From: Enterococcus avium ATCC 14025
Lineage (GTDB): Bacteria > Bacillota > Bacilli > Lactobacillales > Enterococcaceae
DNA length: 64,000 nt
Direction: 5' to 3'
Assembly (NCBI RefSeq): GCF_000406965.1
Contig: NZ_KE136362.1
Location: 273,148-337,147 of the forward strand
Both the position numbers and the translations under genes were made by a program. Shown here piece after piece: positions 36,297 through 44,365 of the stretch. Numbering within the stretch: the first letter of the stretch is position 1; each line of letters begins with the position of its first letter. The notes beneath the pieces were generated by a model. The model saw only the letters and a program-made list of their open reading frames with translations. It ran no database searches and was not told the DNA's origin.

Positions 36297-37284
36297 ATAC
36301 GCGATCGTAGTCTTCTAAACGAATTTCTTCTAGCTCATCCTCATTGAAGTCGAGGTCTTTGTCTAGGATTTTTTCAACAGCTCGGATTAATGAAGCGGCA
36401 TCTAACCCGTATTTTTTCAACAAATAAGGTTTCGAAGCGCCGTGCGTCCATTCATCGTTGATTCCAACCTTGATTAATTGCTTATGCAGCTGGTGCTCTA
36501 GCATTACTTCGCCGACTGCGGTGCCTAAACCACCGATGGTGACATGATTTTCCATGGTAACAACACCATGTTTTACTTTCTTGATTGAATCAACCACTAA
36601 TGGATCGGTGAAAGGTTTAAGTGTCGTGATATGAACGTGCTGAACTGAGACACCTTTTTTCTCAAGCCATTGAGTCGCTCGCATTGCTTCTTCGGTACAG
36701 ATACTGCTAGAGAACAAAGCAACATCATCGCCTTCTGAGATGACACGACCCTTATTGAACTCTGTTGGTTTGTCAGGTGAGAAGAGACGCGGCATTTGGC
36801 CTCGTAGCATTCTGACATAGATTGGTCCATTGACTTCTTTACAAATATTCAATGCTGATTCAACGTCTGTCGCATCACCGCAGTCAAAAATCGTCATGTT
36901 TGGGATCGTTCGCAGGATACCGACATCTTCAATTGATTGGTGAGTAACACCGCCGGGAGTAGTGATCCCAGGTACGAAGCCTAAAAGAGAAACGGGCAGG
37001 TTCGGATATGCGATCGACATCTCTAGCTGATCCAGCGGTCTGCGATATAAAAAGACTGCAAAGGTGTGTAAGAAAGGACGAAACCCTTCACGAGCCAATC
37101 CGGCTGCCCAGCTTAACATGTTTTGTTCCGCAATCCCCATTGATAAATATTTTTCAGGGAAGACCTTTGGAAACTCTTTGACTTCACAGGAGGTACCTAA
37201 GTCAGCAGATAAGACTAACACATCCTCATTTTCTTGTGCGAATTTAATCATATTTTTTGAATGTACATCCGATTCGATTTTCAT
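36295..37284 (-). CDS. transketolase, C-terminal (pyrimidine-binding) subunit
   Basis: A 329-aa protein matching the second half of transketolase: LGTSCEVKEFPKVFPEKYLSMGIAEQNMLSWAAGLAREG holds the conserved Glu that activates thiamine diphosphate; GVTHQSIEDVGILRTIPN is the TK pyrimidine motif; then the C-terminal domain (GGLGTAVGEVMLEH). It works with the N-terminal subunit from the adjacent gene; split transketolases are known in Firmicutes and archaea. It moves two-carbon units between sugar phosphates. Start after GGAAGGAGTT. It is the last gene of a three-gene minus-strand operon. Confidence 0.92.
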   Translation of the reverse strand: MKIESDVHSKNMIKFAQENEDVLVLSADLGTSCEVKEFPKVFPEKYLSMGIAEQNMLSWAAGLAREGFRPFLHTFAVFLYRRPLDQLEMSIAYPNLPVSLLGFVPGITTPGGVTHQSIEDVGILRTIPNMTIFDCGDATDVESALNICKEVNGPIYVRMLRGQMPRLFSPDKPTEFNKGRVISEGDDVALFSSSICTEEAMRATQWLEKKGVSVQHVHITTLKPFTDPLVVDSIKKVKHGVVTMENHVTIGGLGTAVGEVMLEHQLHKQLIKVGINDEWTHGASKPYLLKKYGLDAASLIRAVEKILDKDLDFNEDELEEIRLEDYDRV

Positions 37285-37306
37285 AGTAAAACTCCTTCCT
37301 TTTTTC

Positions 37307-38212
37307 TTACATTTCGTTATAGAATTTCGTATATTTATCGAATTCTTCGCCTTCTTTTAAACGAACGAAATGCAGGATCGGTCTTCTTTCGTTTAAGTAC
37401 GGAATCCCTTGCGTTGGATCGGTATAGCAAAGAATCACTAACGGCTTGTTCTTTTCTCCCTGTTTGGCAGCTTCTTCAATCGCTTCAATATCATGTCCAT
37501 TAACCGAAACAGCCTTGGCACCAAATGCAGTGAAGCGATCCTCTAGAGGTTCAATGTTCATTACTTTTTTTGTTTCGCCTTCGACTTGTTGTCCGTTGAT
37601 ATCCACGATTAAAACCAAATTGTCCAATTGATAGAAGACCGCCGCTTGAATTGCTTCCCACAATTGACCTTCTTCCATTTCGCCATCAGACATCATAACG
37701 AAGACACGGCCTTCTTCATCACGTAATTTCCGGGCATGAGCTGTCCCGCCTGCAACGCTGATTGCTTGGTCTAGTGTTCCGGCAGCGTTTTCAAAACCGG
37801 GTGTGTGATTTGCACCGATCATTTCCATTGAATAGCCGTCACGATTGAACATTTCTAATGCGGCTTCATCTAAACGATCTGCTTCTATCAATGCTGCATA
37901 TACAGGTGCTGCATAATGTGCGGGTGAGATAAAGAATCGATCATAAGGTGCTTTTAATGATCCGTGATATTCAGCCCCTTGAATGTAATCCATATTGTCC
38001 TTCGACGGTGTTCCTGGAAATTTTCCAGGTAAACGAGGTGCTTTGCTTTCGCTTAAGTTCAATACACGTAAGTAAAGAGTCGCGAAAAGCTCTGCTGATG
38101 AACAAGCTTGTGAGAGGTAGCAGCCGTTTCTTTCAAGTGTCAATTTTAGAACATGTTTGCGAATGTTTTTTGCCGCTTTTTCTACATCAGCGACCGTATA
38201 ATGATTTGCCAT
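37307..38212 (-). CDS. transketolase, N-terminal (thiamine diphosphate-binding) subunit
   Basis: A 301-aa protein equivalent to the first half of transketolase: KHVLKLTLERNGCYLSQACSSAELFATLY, YHGSLKAPYDRFFISPAHYAAPVYAAL, and the ThDP/Mg motif SDGEMEEGQLWEAIQAA with the distal DINGQQ. ThDP binds between this chain and the C-terminal subunit, whose gene lies 22 bp downstream. Together with the AraD-like epimerase upstream it points to D-xylulose-5-phosphate as the metabolite feeding the pentose phosphate pathway. Start after AAAAAGGAG. Confidence 0.92.
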   Translation of the reverse strand: MANHYTVADVEKAAKNIRKHVLKLTLERNGCYLSQACSSAELFATLYLRVLNLSESKAPRLPGKFPGTPSKDNMDYIQGAEYHGSLKAPYDRFFISPAHYAAPVYAALIEADRLDEAALEMFNRDGYSMEMIGANHTPGFENAAGTLDQAISVAGGTAHARKLRDEEGRVFVMMSDGEMEEGQLWEAIQAAVFYQLDNLVLIVDINGQQVEGETKKVMNIEPLEDRFTAFGAKAVSVNGHDIEAIEEAAKQGEKNKPLVILCYTDPTQGIPYLNERRPILHFVRLKEGEEFDKYTKFYNEM

Positions 38213-38250
38213 GATAAAACTCCTTTTTCGTATTAATGTATTTAATTCCT

Positions 38251-38904
38251 TTATTTTTGTCCGTAATTATTTTGGTAGAAGTCATATACTTCGGCAGTAT
38301 AGGAATCTTCTAATGGTTTGAGTGAGGTGTTTAAAGTTCTGGCGTAATAGACGCTTTGAGCCGTTTCTTCTAGGATAACCGCATTTTTTAGTGAATTTGT
38401 CGCAGACTTTCCAACAGTAAAGACACCATGGTTTTTCAATAGAATTGCGGGACAATTGGTTTCTTGGTAACAACGAACAATCTCGGCACCGATGGCTTTC
38501 TCGCCGACAGCAGCGATTTCTGACAACGGAATCTCTTTGCCAAAAACGGCAGCAGAAGTAGTTGTATATATAGGTAGTGATTCTCCGGCAATCGAAAAAG
38601 CTGTCGCATAAGGGGAATGTGTATGTGTAATACCTAATACTTCAGGACAATGGTTGTAGACATATAAATGAGATTCTGTATCGACAGAAGGAGTCAGATC
38701 ACCTTCAATGACATTGCCCTTCAAATCTACGACAATCATGCTCTCTGGTGTTAAGTCGTCAAAATGAATGCCGCTGGGTTTGATGACCACATATTCTGTT
38801 TCGGAATCTTTTGCGCTGACGTTTCCGCTCGTCCATAAAACCAACCCGTTTTTAGGAAGCGCTTTATTATCCTTGCATACCGTTTCTTTTAATTGTTCCA
38901 GCAT
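38251..38904 (-). CDS. L-ribulose-5-phosphate 4-epimerase-like class II aldolase family protein
   Basis: A 217-aa protein that resembles AraD/UlaF: MLEQLKETVCKDNKALPKNGLV, SGNVSAKDS, VIKPSGIHFDDLTPESMIVVDL, THTHSPYATAF with zinc His, AILLKNHGVFTVGK and a C-terminal YQNNYGQ like the end of AraD. It has Asp rather than Glu at the aldolase acid position (PSVDTESH), as in epimerases. It should convert L-ribulose-5-phosphate to D-xylulose-5-phosphate, a substrate of the split transketolase next to it. First gene of the operon; GGAGG lies 7 nt before the ATG. UlaF/SgbE-type specificity cannot be excluded. Confidence 0.8.
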   Translation of the reverse strand: MLEQLKETVCKDNKALPKNGLVLWTSGNVSAKDSETEYVVIKPSGIHFDDLTPESMIVVDLKGNVIEGDLTPSVDTESHLYVYNHCPEVLGITHTHSPYATAFSIAGESLPIYTTTSAAVFGKEIPLSEIAAVGEKAIGAEIVRCYQETNCPAILLKNHGVFTVGKSATNSLKNAVILEETAQSVYYARTLNTSLKPLEDSYTAEVYDFYQNNYGQK

Positions 38905-38936
38905 AGTATAACCTCCAATGTTGTTTTTTACATTAT

Positions 38937-38950
38937 TTCATTATAAAGAA
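38937..38950 (-). promoter_or_regulatory. possible weak third copy of the shared operator
   Basis: On the minus strand TTCTTTATAATGAA, matching 11 of 14 bases of the TTCTATTAARTGAA word of the other copies. It sits in a likely promoter (TTGACT, 17 bp, AATAAT) of the epimerase-transketolase operon. Weak on its own. Confidence 0.3.
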
Positions 38951-39016
38951 CAAAAGTCAATAAGGTTTTTTTGGATCGTTTTTATTAATCTGCGTATATT
39001 TGCATGGTTTATTAGC

Positions 39017-39030
39017 TGTAATCGTTTTCA
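39017..39030 (+). promoter_or_regulatory. cre site (CcpA operator)
   Basis: TGTAATCGTTTTCA fits the cre consensus TGWAANCGNTNWCA at every position. It lies 9 bp upstream of the -35 box of the PTS operon, in the divergent region, so CcpA could act on either promoter. Confidence 0.7.
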
Positions 39031-39039
39031 AGAAAAGTG

Positions 39040-39068
39040 TTGACAATGATAAAATGTCATGCGATACT
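39040..39068 (+). promoter_or_regulatory. promoter of the PTS operon
   Basis: TTGACA (39040-39045), 17 bp, GATACT (39063-39068). The perfect -35 box and optimal spacing make this a strong candidate. Confidence 0.65.
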
Positions 39069-39077
39069 TTTCATAAG

Positions 39078-39101
39078 TTCTATTAAGTGAAAAAAAGTTC
39101 A
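39078..39101 (+). promoter_or_regulatory. operator-like element shared with the aldolase promoter (copy 2)
   Basis: TTCTATTAA-G-TGAA, six bases, TTCA; 20 of 24 positions equal to 34505-34528. It starts 10 bp after the -10 box and ends just before the ribosome site, a position suited to repression. Confidence 0.5.
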
Positions 39102-39118
39102 TAAAGGGAGGAATTATT

Positions 39119-40522
39119 GTGGAGTTGTTACAAAATATCTTAAGTTCATTTGGAGCGGCGGTTGTTGTACCAGTAATGCTATTCATTGTGGCATTATTTT
39201 TGAAGGTAAAACCTAAAAAAGCCTTTCAGTCTGCTTTGAATGCTGGGATCGGATTGACAGGGTTCAATTTGATCGTGAATTCATTTGTACCAATTGTTAC
39301 TCCGGTCATCAACAACATGGTCGAGCAAACGGGTGTAAAGCTGCCGGTATTTGACACAGGCTGGCAGGCGACTTCGGTCATTGCGTATTCGACGCAAGTC
39401 GGAGTAGTTTTCTTAGTAGTAGGTTTGGTTCTGCAAGTGGCATTATTCTTATTAAGATGGACCGATGTATTTATGCCAAGTGATATGTGGAATAACTATT
39501 CTTTCATGGTTTGGGGCTCGATGATTTATTTGATCACCAGTAACATGGCGTTGGCAATGGCTTGCATGATCGTACAGAATTTATACGTCATGCTACTAGG
39601 TGAGGTAATTGCGAAACGTTGGGCGAATTACTATAATTTACCAGGAACAACCTTGACTGCACCGCACCATGTTACTTCAGTGCCGTATGCAATCATCATG
39701 AATTGGATTTTAGACAAATTAGGTGCTGGTAAAATTAATTGGGACCCTGCAACGCTGAAAAAGAAATTAGGCTTCTTAGGAGAACCGATTACTTTAGGAT
39801 TATTTCTTGGTCTGCTGATCGGAATCATGGGGAACTTGAACAATTTGACGAGCTTAGATGGTTGGGGCAGTGTTTTCACAATGGGACTAGCAGTATCAGC
39901 TGTTATGGCAATCTTCCCACGCGTTGCGAGTATTTTTGCTTCAGCATTTACTAGTTTGACAAATGCCAGTAAGAAAACGGCAAAAGGCAGCGGTAAGAAT
40001 CGTGAATGGATGCTCTCTGTTAACGACGCAGTTGGTTATGGTGAGCCTGCGACCTTGATGACGGGACTGATTCTAATTCCGATCATGGTATTATTGGCGA
40101 TGATCTTGCCAGGAAACGAAACTTTGCCGTTAGTTGATTTAATCGCATTGCCTTACATGGTAGAAATGATTATTTGTGTATCAAAGGGAAATATTTTCAA
40201 AGGCGTGATCTCGGGCATTATTTGGTTTACAATCGGTTTGTATGTATGTACGTTAACGGCTCCATATTTTACTGAAGTTGCTGCACAAGTCGGTGTAAAT
40301 ATTCCAGAAGGAGCCATGATGATCACCAGCTTCGGAATTTTATATAATCCGGTAATGGCCTTGATCTTCTTAGCATTTTTATCAGGAAACTTTTTGTGGA
40401 TGGGAATTGTTATTGTAATTTACTTCGCAATGTATATCTTATTCAAGAAAAACAAGCAAGCAGTTTGGAGCTTCTTGGAAGGCGAAAATCCAGATACGCC
40501 AAAAGAAAAGGTGGTTGCATGA
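39119..40522 (+). CDS. PTS galactitol-type EIIC permease
   Basis: A 467-aa membrane protein with about 10-12 helices, of the galactitol (GatC/SgcC) EIIC family: NILSSFGAAVVVPVMLFIVALFLKVKPKKAFQSALNAGIGLTGFNLI, LPGTTLTAPHHVTSVPYAIIMNWI and NDAVGYGEPATLMTGLILIPIMV are typical. It transports and, with EIIA/EIIB, phosphorylates a polyol or related sugar. Start GTG 39119 after AAAGGGAGG. Its stop overlaps the dehydrogenase start (ATGA). EIIA and EIIB follow as separate genes. Substrate is probably a hexitol or pentitol, by family and context only. Confidence 0.88.
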   Translation: MELLQNILSSFGAAVVVPVMLFIVALFLKVKPKKAFQSALNAGIGLTGFNLIVNSFVPIVTPVINNMVEQTGVKLPVFDTGWQATSVIAYSTQVGVVFLVVGLVLQVALFLLRWTDVFMPSDMWNNYSFMVWGSMIYLITSNMALAMACMIVQNLYVMLLGEVIAKRWANYYNLPGTTLTAPHHVTSVPYAIIMNWILDKLGAGKINWDPATLKKKLGFLGEPITLGLFLGLLIGIMGNLNNLTSLDGWGSVFTMGLAVSAVMAIFPRVASIFASAFTSLTNASKKTAKGSGKNREWMLSVNDAVGYGEPATLMTGLILIPIMVLLAMILPGNETLPLVDLIALPYMVEMIICVSKGNIFKGVISGIIWFTIGLYVCTLTAPYFTEVAAQVGVNIPEGAMMITSFGILYNPVMALIFLAFLSGNFLWMGIVIVIYFAMYILFKKNKQAVWSFLEGENPDTPKEKVVA

Positions 40523-41559
40523 AGGCGTTAGTTAAAATAGAACCTGGTTATAACAAAATGGAATTATTAGAGATTGAGAAACCTGTGCCTAAAGATCGGG
40601 AAGTCTTAGTCAAAGTCATTTACACGGGGATTTGCGGAACAGATATCCATGGGTTTAAAGGTGAGTATGATCGTTTAAAAACGCCACTAGTTTTAGGACA
40701 CGAATTTTCTGGTGTAGTAGAAGCGATTGGAAAAAATGTCACGAAAGTTCAAAAAGGGGCATTCGTCACTAGTGAAACAACCTTTGATACCTGTGGAGAA
40801 TGTGAATCTTGTCAAAATAAAGAATATAATCTTTGCTTGAATCGCAAAGGCATAGGCAGCCAAGTGAACGGCAGCTTTGCCGAGTATGTGTTGACTCGTG
40901 AGGAAAGCATTCATGTGTTGGATGAAAAAATCAGTTTATTGGCAGCTTCGATTACTGAACCGATTGCTTGCGGAGTTCATGCCAGCTTGGAAAAGGCTCA
41001 AGTTAAAAAGGATGAAGTAGCAGTCATTGTCGGTCCTGGTCCAATTGGGTTATGCTTAAGTCAAGTGTTGAAAAGTGTGGAGGCTAGAGTAATCGTTGTA
41101 GGGATTACCCAAGATGCCGAGCGGTTGAAGACAGCTAAAGAATTAGGTGCTGATCGAGTGATTGATTCGCTGACAGAAGATGCAACAGCGATTATCAAAG
41201 AGTTCACCAACGATAAGGGTGCGGATTATTGTTTTGAGTGTTCTGGAGCGGCACCGGCGATAAAAGCGATTTTTGATTATTTGAAGCAAAAGGGCACCTT
41301 AGTACAAATGGGCGTTTTTGGCAAAAATTTAAATGAATTGGATATGAATTCGATTGTACAGCGTGAGATGAATATTATCGGCTCGCGTTCGCAAAAGCCT
41401 TCCACTTGGCATTTGACTTTAGATCTGATGAAACAGGGAAAAATCGACTCGGAACGCTTGATCACAAAAATTTACCCATTGGAGCAATGGGAAGAAGCAA
41501 TTAAACAAGTGATGGCTGGCAATGAAATCAAAGTTGTTTTGCAGCCGAATAAACAATAA
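40519..41559 (+). CDS. zinc-dependent polyol (phosphate) dehydrogenase
   Basis: A 346-aa medium-chain dehydrogenase of the galactitol-1-phosphate/sorbitol/threonine dehydrogenase group. Catalytic zinc ligands C39 (GICGTDIHG) and H61-E62 (GHEF), structural zinc cysteines CGECESCQNKEYNLC, and a Rossmann site VAVIVGPGPIGLCLSQV. It probably oxidises the polyol phosphate delivered by the PTS to a ketose phosphate. The start at 40519 overlaps the EIIC stop by 4 bp, arguing for translational coupling. Confidence 0.88.
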   Translation: MKALVKIEPGYNKMELLEIEKPVPKDREVLVKVIYTGICGTDIHGFKGEYDRLKTPLVLGHEFSGVVEAIGKNVTKVQKGAFVTSETTFDTCGECESCQNKEYNLCLNRKGIGSQVNGSFAEYVLTREESIHVLDEKISLLAASITEPIACGVHASLEKAQVKKDEVAVIVGPGPIGLCLSQVLKSVEARVIVVGITQDAERLKTAKELGADRVIDSLTEDATAIIKEFTNDKGADYCFECSGAAPAIKAIFDYLKQKGTLVQMGVFGKNLNELDMNSIVQREMNIIGSRSQKPSTWHLTLDLMKQGKIDSERLITKIYPLEQWEEAIKQVMAGNEIKVVLQPNKQ

Positions 41560-41573
41560 AAGGAGGGTTTGCG

Positions 41574-42038
41574 ATGGAAGAAAAGAATCTTGTTGAAAAA
41601 AATTGTATTTTACTTGATCAGGATGTTCATTCATTTAAAGAGGTCATTCAGTTGATCGGTGCTGAATTTGAAAAGGCGGAAATAGTTAAACCGTCTTATG
41701 TGGAAGCAGTCGTGGCTAGAGAAAAAGTTTTTCCCACTGGGCTAGCAGCAGATGGACACAACATCGCGATTCCTCATACAGATCCGGAGCATGTCTTGCG
41801 ACCGGGTATGGGTGTCGTCGTAACCAAAGAACCGATTGAAGTATCGATGATGGGCAGTCCTGATATTAAACTGCAAAGTAAAATATTTTTCCCGTTGGCG
41901 ATGGAGCATCCGAAAAAGCAGCTGGATTTACTGCGACAATTAATGAACGTTTTTAAGACCAAAGAAGATCTTGATACAATCAGCTCTGCGACAACACCGG
42001 AAGAGGTTTTAGCAGTGACTAGCAAAATTAAATTCTAA
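41574..42038 (+). CDS. PTS EIIA component (fructose/galactitol type)
   Basis: A 154-aa EIIA of the PTS_EIIA_2 fold. The phosphorylated His is H68 in GHNIAIPHTDPEHV; KIFFPLAMEHPKKQLDLLRQLM is the conserved C-terminal block. It accepts phosphate from HPr and passes it to EIIB. Start after AAAGGAGGG, 15 bp downstream of the dehydrogenase. Confidence 0.92.
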   Translation: MEEKNLVEKNCILLDQDVHSFKEVIQLIGAEFEKAEIVKPSYVEAVVAREKVFPTGLAADGHNIAIPHTDPEHVLRPGMGVVVTKEPIEVSMMGSPDIKLQSKIFFPLAMEHPKKQLDLLRQLMNVFKTKEDLDTISSATTPEEVLAVTSKIKF

Positions 42039-42130
42039 AAAACTCCATTTTATGAAAGCGTTATACTATAATGGATAAAAGGGCTTATCAGAGTGTGAAC
42101 ATGAAAACTACTTAAATTGGAGGTTTTGAG
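42039..42130 (+). other. EIIA-EIIB gap with possible internal promoter
   Basis: Contains TATACTATAATGG (TATAAT at 42067-42072) but no convincing -35 box, and a cre-like TGAAAGCGTTATAC (42053-42066, 12 of 14 consensus positions). May permit extra EIIB synthesis or attenuation; weak. Confidence 0.3.
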
Positions 42131-42436
42131 ATGACTGAAATCAAAATATTATCTGTATGTGGATCTGGTACGGTTAGTTCTGCCATGGTGGGGGAGCGAA
42201 TCGTGGAGTTACTAGAGGAATACGGTTATGAAGTAGAAATTCAGGAAGTAAATCCAGGAATGGTCAAAGGAGCAGTTGCTAATAATGATATTGATTTAAT
42301 TGCCTTTACCAGCCCAATTGATCCTGCCGATGCTGAAGGGATTCCGCAAATCAATTCTGTGGGATTACTGACTGGATTGGACGAAGAAACATTTTTAGAT
42401 GCAGCATTAGCCGCCTTAAAAGAAATGGGAAAATAA
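42131..42436 (+). CDS. PTS EIIB component (galactitol type)
   Basis: A 101-aa EIIB with the phosphocysteine loop ILSVCGSGTVSSAMVGERI; C10 carries the phosphate passed from EIIA to the incoming substrate. The remainder is a Rossmann-like fold. GGAGG lies 9 nt before the ATG. A terminator directly follows, so expression of the HAD and regulator genes probably depends on read-through. Confidence 0.92.
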   Translation: MTEIKILSVCGSGTVSSAMVGERIVELLEEYGYEVEIQEVNPGMVKGAVANNDIDLIAFTSPIDPADAEGIPQINSVGLLTGLDEETFLDAALAALKEMGK

Positions 42437-42442
42437 TATGTC

Positions 42443-42473
42443 AAAAGGCTGGATAAAGTGTCCAGCCTTTTTT
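42443..42473 (+). terminator. terminator or attenuator after EIIB
   Basis: AAAGGCTGGA pairs perfectly with TCCAGCCTTT around TAAAGTG, followed by TTTTG. It precedes the HAD gene by 15 bp and could lower expression of the two distal genes. Confidence 0.75.
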
Positions 42474-42487
42474 GAAAGGAGATTCGG

Positions 42488-43294
42488 ATGGTATTAGTTG
42501 CTTTGGATCTTGATGGAACAGCGCTGGATTCGAATGGCAGGCTGTCACAAAGTGTTGCAGAAGCAATTCGCCAGAGAGCTAAAAGTAAAAAGTACATATT
42601 CGCCTTTTGTTCTGGACGTCCGCTTTCAGGAGTGCTGCCTCAGGCTCAAGCAGTAGGAATAGCAGAGAATTATCATGTTCTCGCCAATGGTGCTCTGGTT
42701 CAAAATGGTGCTGGTGATAGACTGGTTGAGGAGCTTCTGGATTTTTCGGCTTATCAAGAACTGACAAATTATTGTTGTGAAAATGGCTTGACCTGTATTG
42801 CGGTTAATGATCGTGGAGCAATCACAGCTTTTCCTTCGATAAATCTCGGGACACTGGAATTTTGTTTTTTAACAAATAATCTGCTGAGGTTTTGTCCAAT
42901 AAGCGAAAGTGAGCCGACTGAAAAATATTCCAAATTGCTTATTTGCGATAACCCCGATATAATAAAACAGAACAAAAGTCGAGTAGAACAGCGTTTTTCA
43001 AAACACTATACCTGTGTGGAAGGCTATCCGACGATGATCGAGTTTGGTAAGAAAAATGTCAGTAAAGGCAGCTCTTTAGCTAAACTGGCAGCTTATTATG
43101 GACTTTCGGACAGCGAGGTCTTTGTCGTGGGGGATAATGACAACGATCTTTCTTCTTTTGAACGCTTTTCGCAATCAATCGCGATGGGAAATGCAACAAG
43201 TGAATTAAAACAGGCAGCCAACTGGCATTGTCCGACGAATGATGAAGACGGTGTAGTCACGGCTTTGAAAATGATTGACAACTTTATTACATAA
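42488..43294 (+). CDS. Cof-type HAD-IIB sugar phosphatase
   Basis: A 268-aa HAD-superfamily phosphatase. Motif I ALDLDGTALD (nucleophile Asp near residue 7), motif II FCSGRP, motif III Lys region (KKNVSKGSSLAKLA) and motif IV VVGDNDNDLSSF are all present; the cap is of the Cof/IIB type. Such enzymes dephosphorylate sugar phosphates and may relieve phosphate-sugar stress when PTS substrate accumulates. It follows the EIIB terminator and precedes the regulator by 40 bp. Confidence 0.9.
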   Translation: MVLVALDLDGTALDSNGRLSQSVAEAIRQRAKSKKYIFAFCSGRPLSGVLPQAQAVGIAENYHVLANGALVQNGAGDRLVEELLDFSAYQELTNYCCENGLTCIAVNDRGAITAFPSINLGTLEFCFLTNNLLRFCPISESEPTEKYSKLLICDNPDIIKQNKSRVEQRFSKHYTCVEGYPTMIEFGKKNVSKGSSLAKLAAYYGLSDSEVFVVGDNDNDLSSFERFSQSIAMGNATSELKQAANWHCPTNDEDGVVTALKMIDNFIT

Positions 43295-43334
43295 TTATAG
43301 GATGCTGATCCAGTATTTGAACTAGGAGGATAAT

Positions 43335-44270
43335 ATGGCGAATGATATTTCTACATTATTAAAAGTAGCAGAAATGTATTATTTAGATAGGATGAATCAA
43401 AACGATATTGCGAAAATAATTGGGGTATCACGTCCATCCATTTCTAGAATGCTGGAGGAAGCACGAGAGAAGCAGATCGTTAAAATCACGATCGAAGCGC
43501 CTTTTGAACGTAACAATGCGTTAATGACGAAATTAAAAGAAAAGTTCGATCTTTTGGAGGTTATTGTTGTAAAAAGCTTGGGAGATTATGAATTCAATCT
43601 CGACAATGTAGGTAAAGCTTCAGCTGATTATATCAACGGAGTTTTAGCGGATGACAAGCTTTTAGGGATTTCGTGGGGGAGAACCGTTGAAAAAATGGTT
43701 AAACACTTCCCGGATCATGAGCTGAAAAATGTCCATGTGGTCCAGCTGACTGGAAGCTTAGGGCCGAACCGAACAGTGATGGATGGCAACGAGTTAGTTT
43801 TTCGCTTGGCTCAAAAATTAGAAGGTCGCCATGAATTCTTCAATGCACCAGCGTTTGTCAACTCCCGTAAGCTGCAGGAAGAACTGCTGGCTCAGCCGCA
43901 AATTGATTTGAATATTTCGCTGGGACGCAAGATTGATGTGGCTTTTAGCGGAATCGGAAATATCGAAACGACGCGGAATACGCTCGTCTCTTCAGGGATC
44001 TTAGATAATCGTGATTTGAATGATTTACTCGCTGAAGGAGCTGTGGGAACAATGATTGGTCGGGCCTTTGATGTCGAAGGAAAAGAAATTCAATACCGTA
44101 ATCAGTTCCCGATTTCTAGTGGTCTAGATTCACTTCGACTATCCCCAATCAGCATTGGTGCAGTCTGCTCAAAAAAAAGAGCAACAGCAACCCTTGGTGC
44201 AATCAATGGTAAATTAATCAATGTTTTGATTTGTGATGAGGAAGTCGGTTATGAATTGTTGAATAGTTAA
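43335..44270 (+). CDS. SorC/DeoR-type sugar-binding transcriptional regulator
   Basis: A 311-aa protein: an N-terminal HTH (MNQNDIAKIIGVSRPSISRMLEEAREKQIVKI, residues about 17-50) followed by the sugar-phosphate-binding SorC domain (GISWGRTVEKMVKHFP, VHVVQLTGSLG, VAFSGIGNIETT, GAVGTMIGRAFD). These regulators sense a phosphorylated sugar and activate or repress the catabolic operon. GGAGG lies 5-6 nt before the ATG. As the last gene of the PTS operon it is the best candidate to bind the shared elements at 34505 and 39078. Confidence 0.9.
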   Translation: MANDISTLLKVAEMYYLDRMNQNDIAKIIGVSRPSISRMLEEAREKQIVKITIEAPFERNNALMTKLKEKFDLLEVIVVKSLGDYEFNLDNVGKASADYINGVLADDKLLGISWGRTVEKMVKHFPDHELKNVHVVQLTGSLGPNRTVMDGNELVFRLAQKLEGRHEFFNAPAFVNSRKLQEELLAQPQIDLNISLGRKIDVAFSGIGNIETTRNTLVSSGILDNRDLNDLLAEGAVGTMIGRAFDVEGKEIQYRNQFPISSGLDSLRLSPISIGAVCSKKRATATLGAINGKLINVLICDEEVGYELLNS

Positions 44271-44298
44271 TTTAGTTGTACTGAGTTTATAGAATAGC

Positions 44299-44336
44299 AA
44301 ATATCCTCTTCCTTTTTTAAAGGAAGAGGATATTTG
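44299..44336. terminator. bidirectional terminator
   Basis: AAATATCCTCTTCCTTT pairs with AAAGGAAGAGGATATTT, a perfect stem of about 17 bp, between the convergent SorC and GntR genes. Confidence 0.85.
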
Positions 44337-44365
44337 TGTTTTGGAGAATTTGCTAAATAAAAGCT

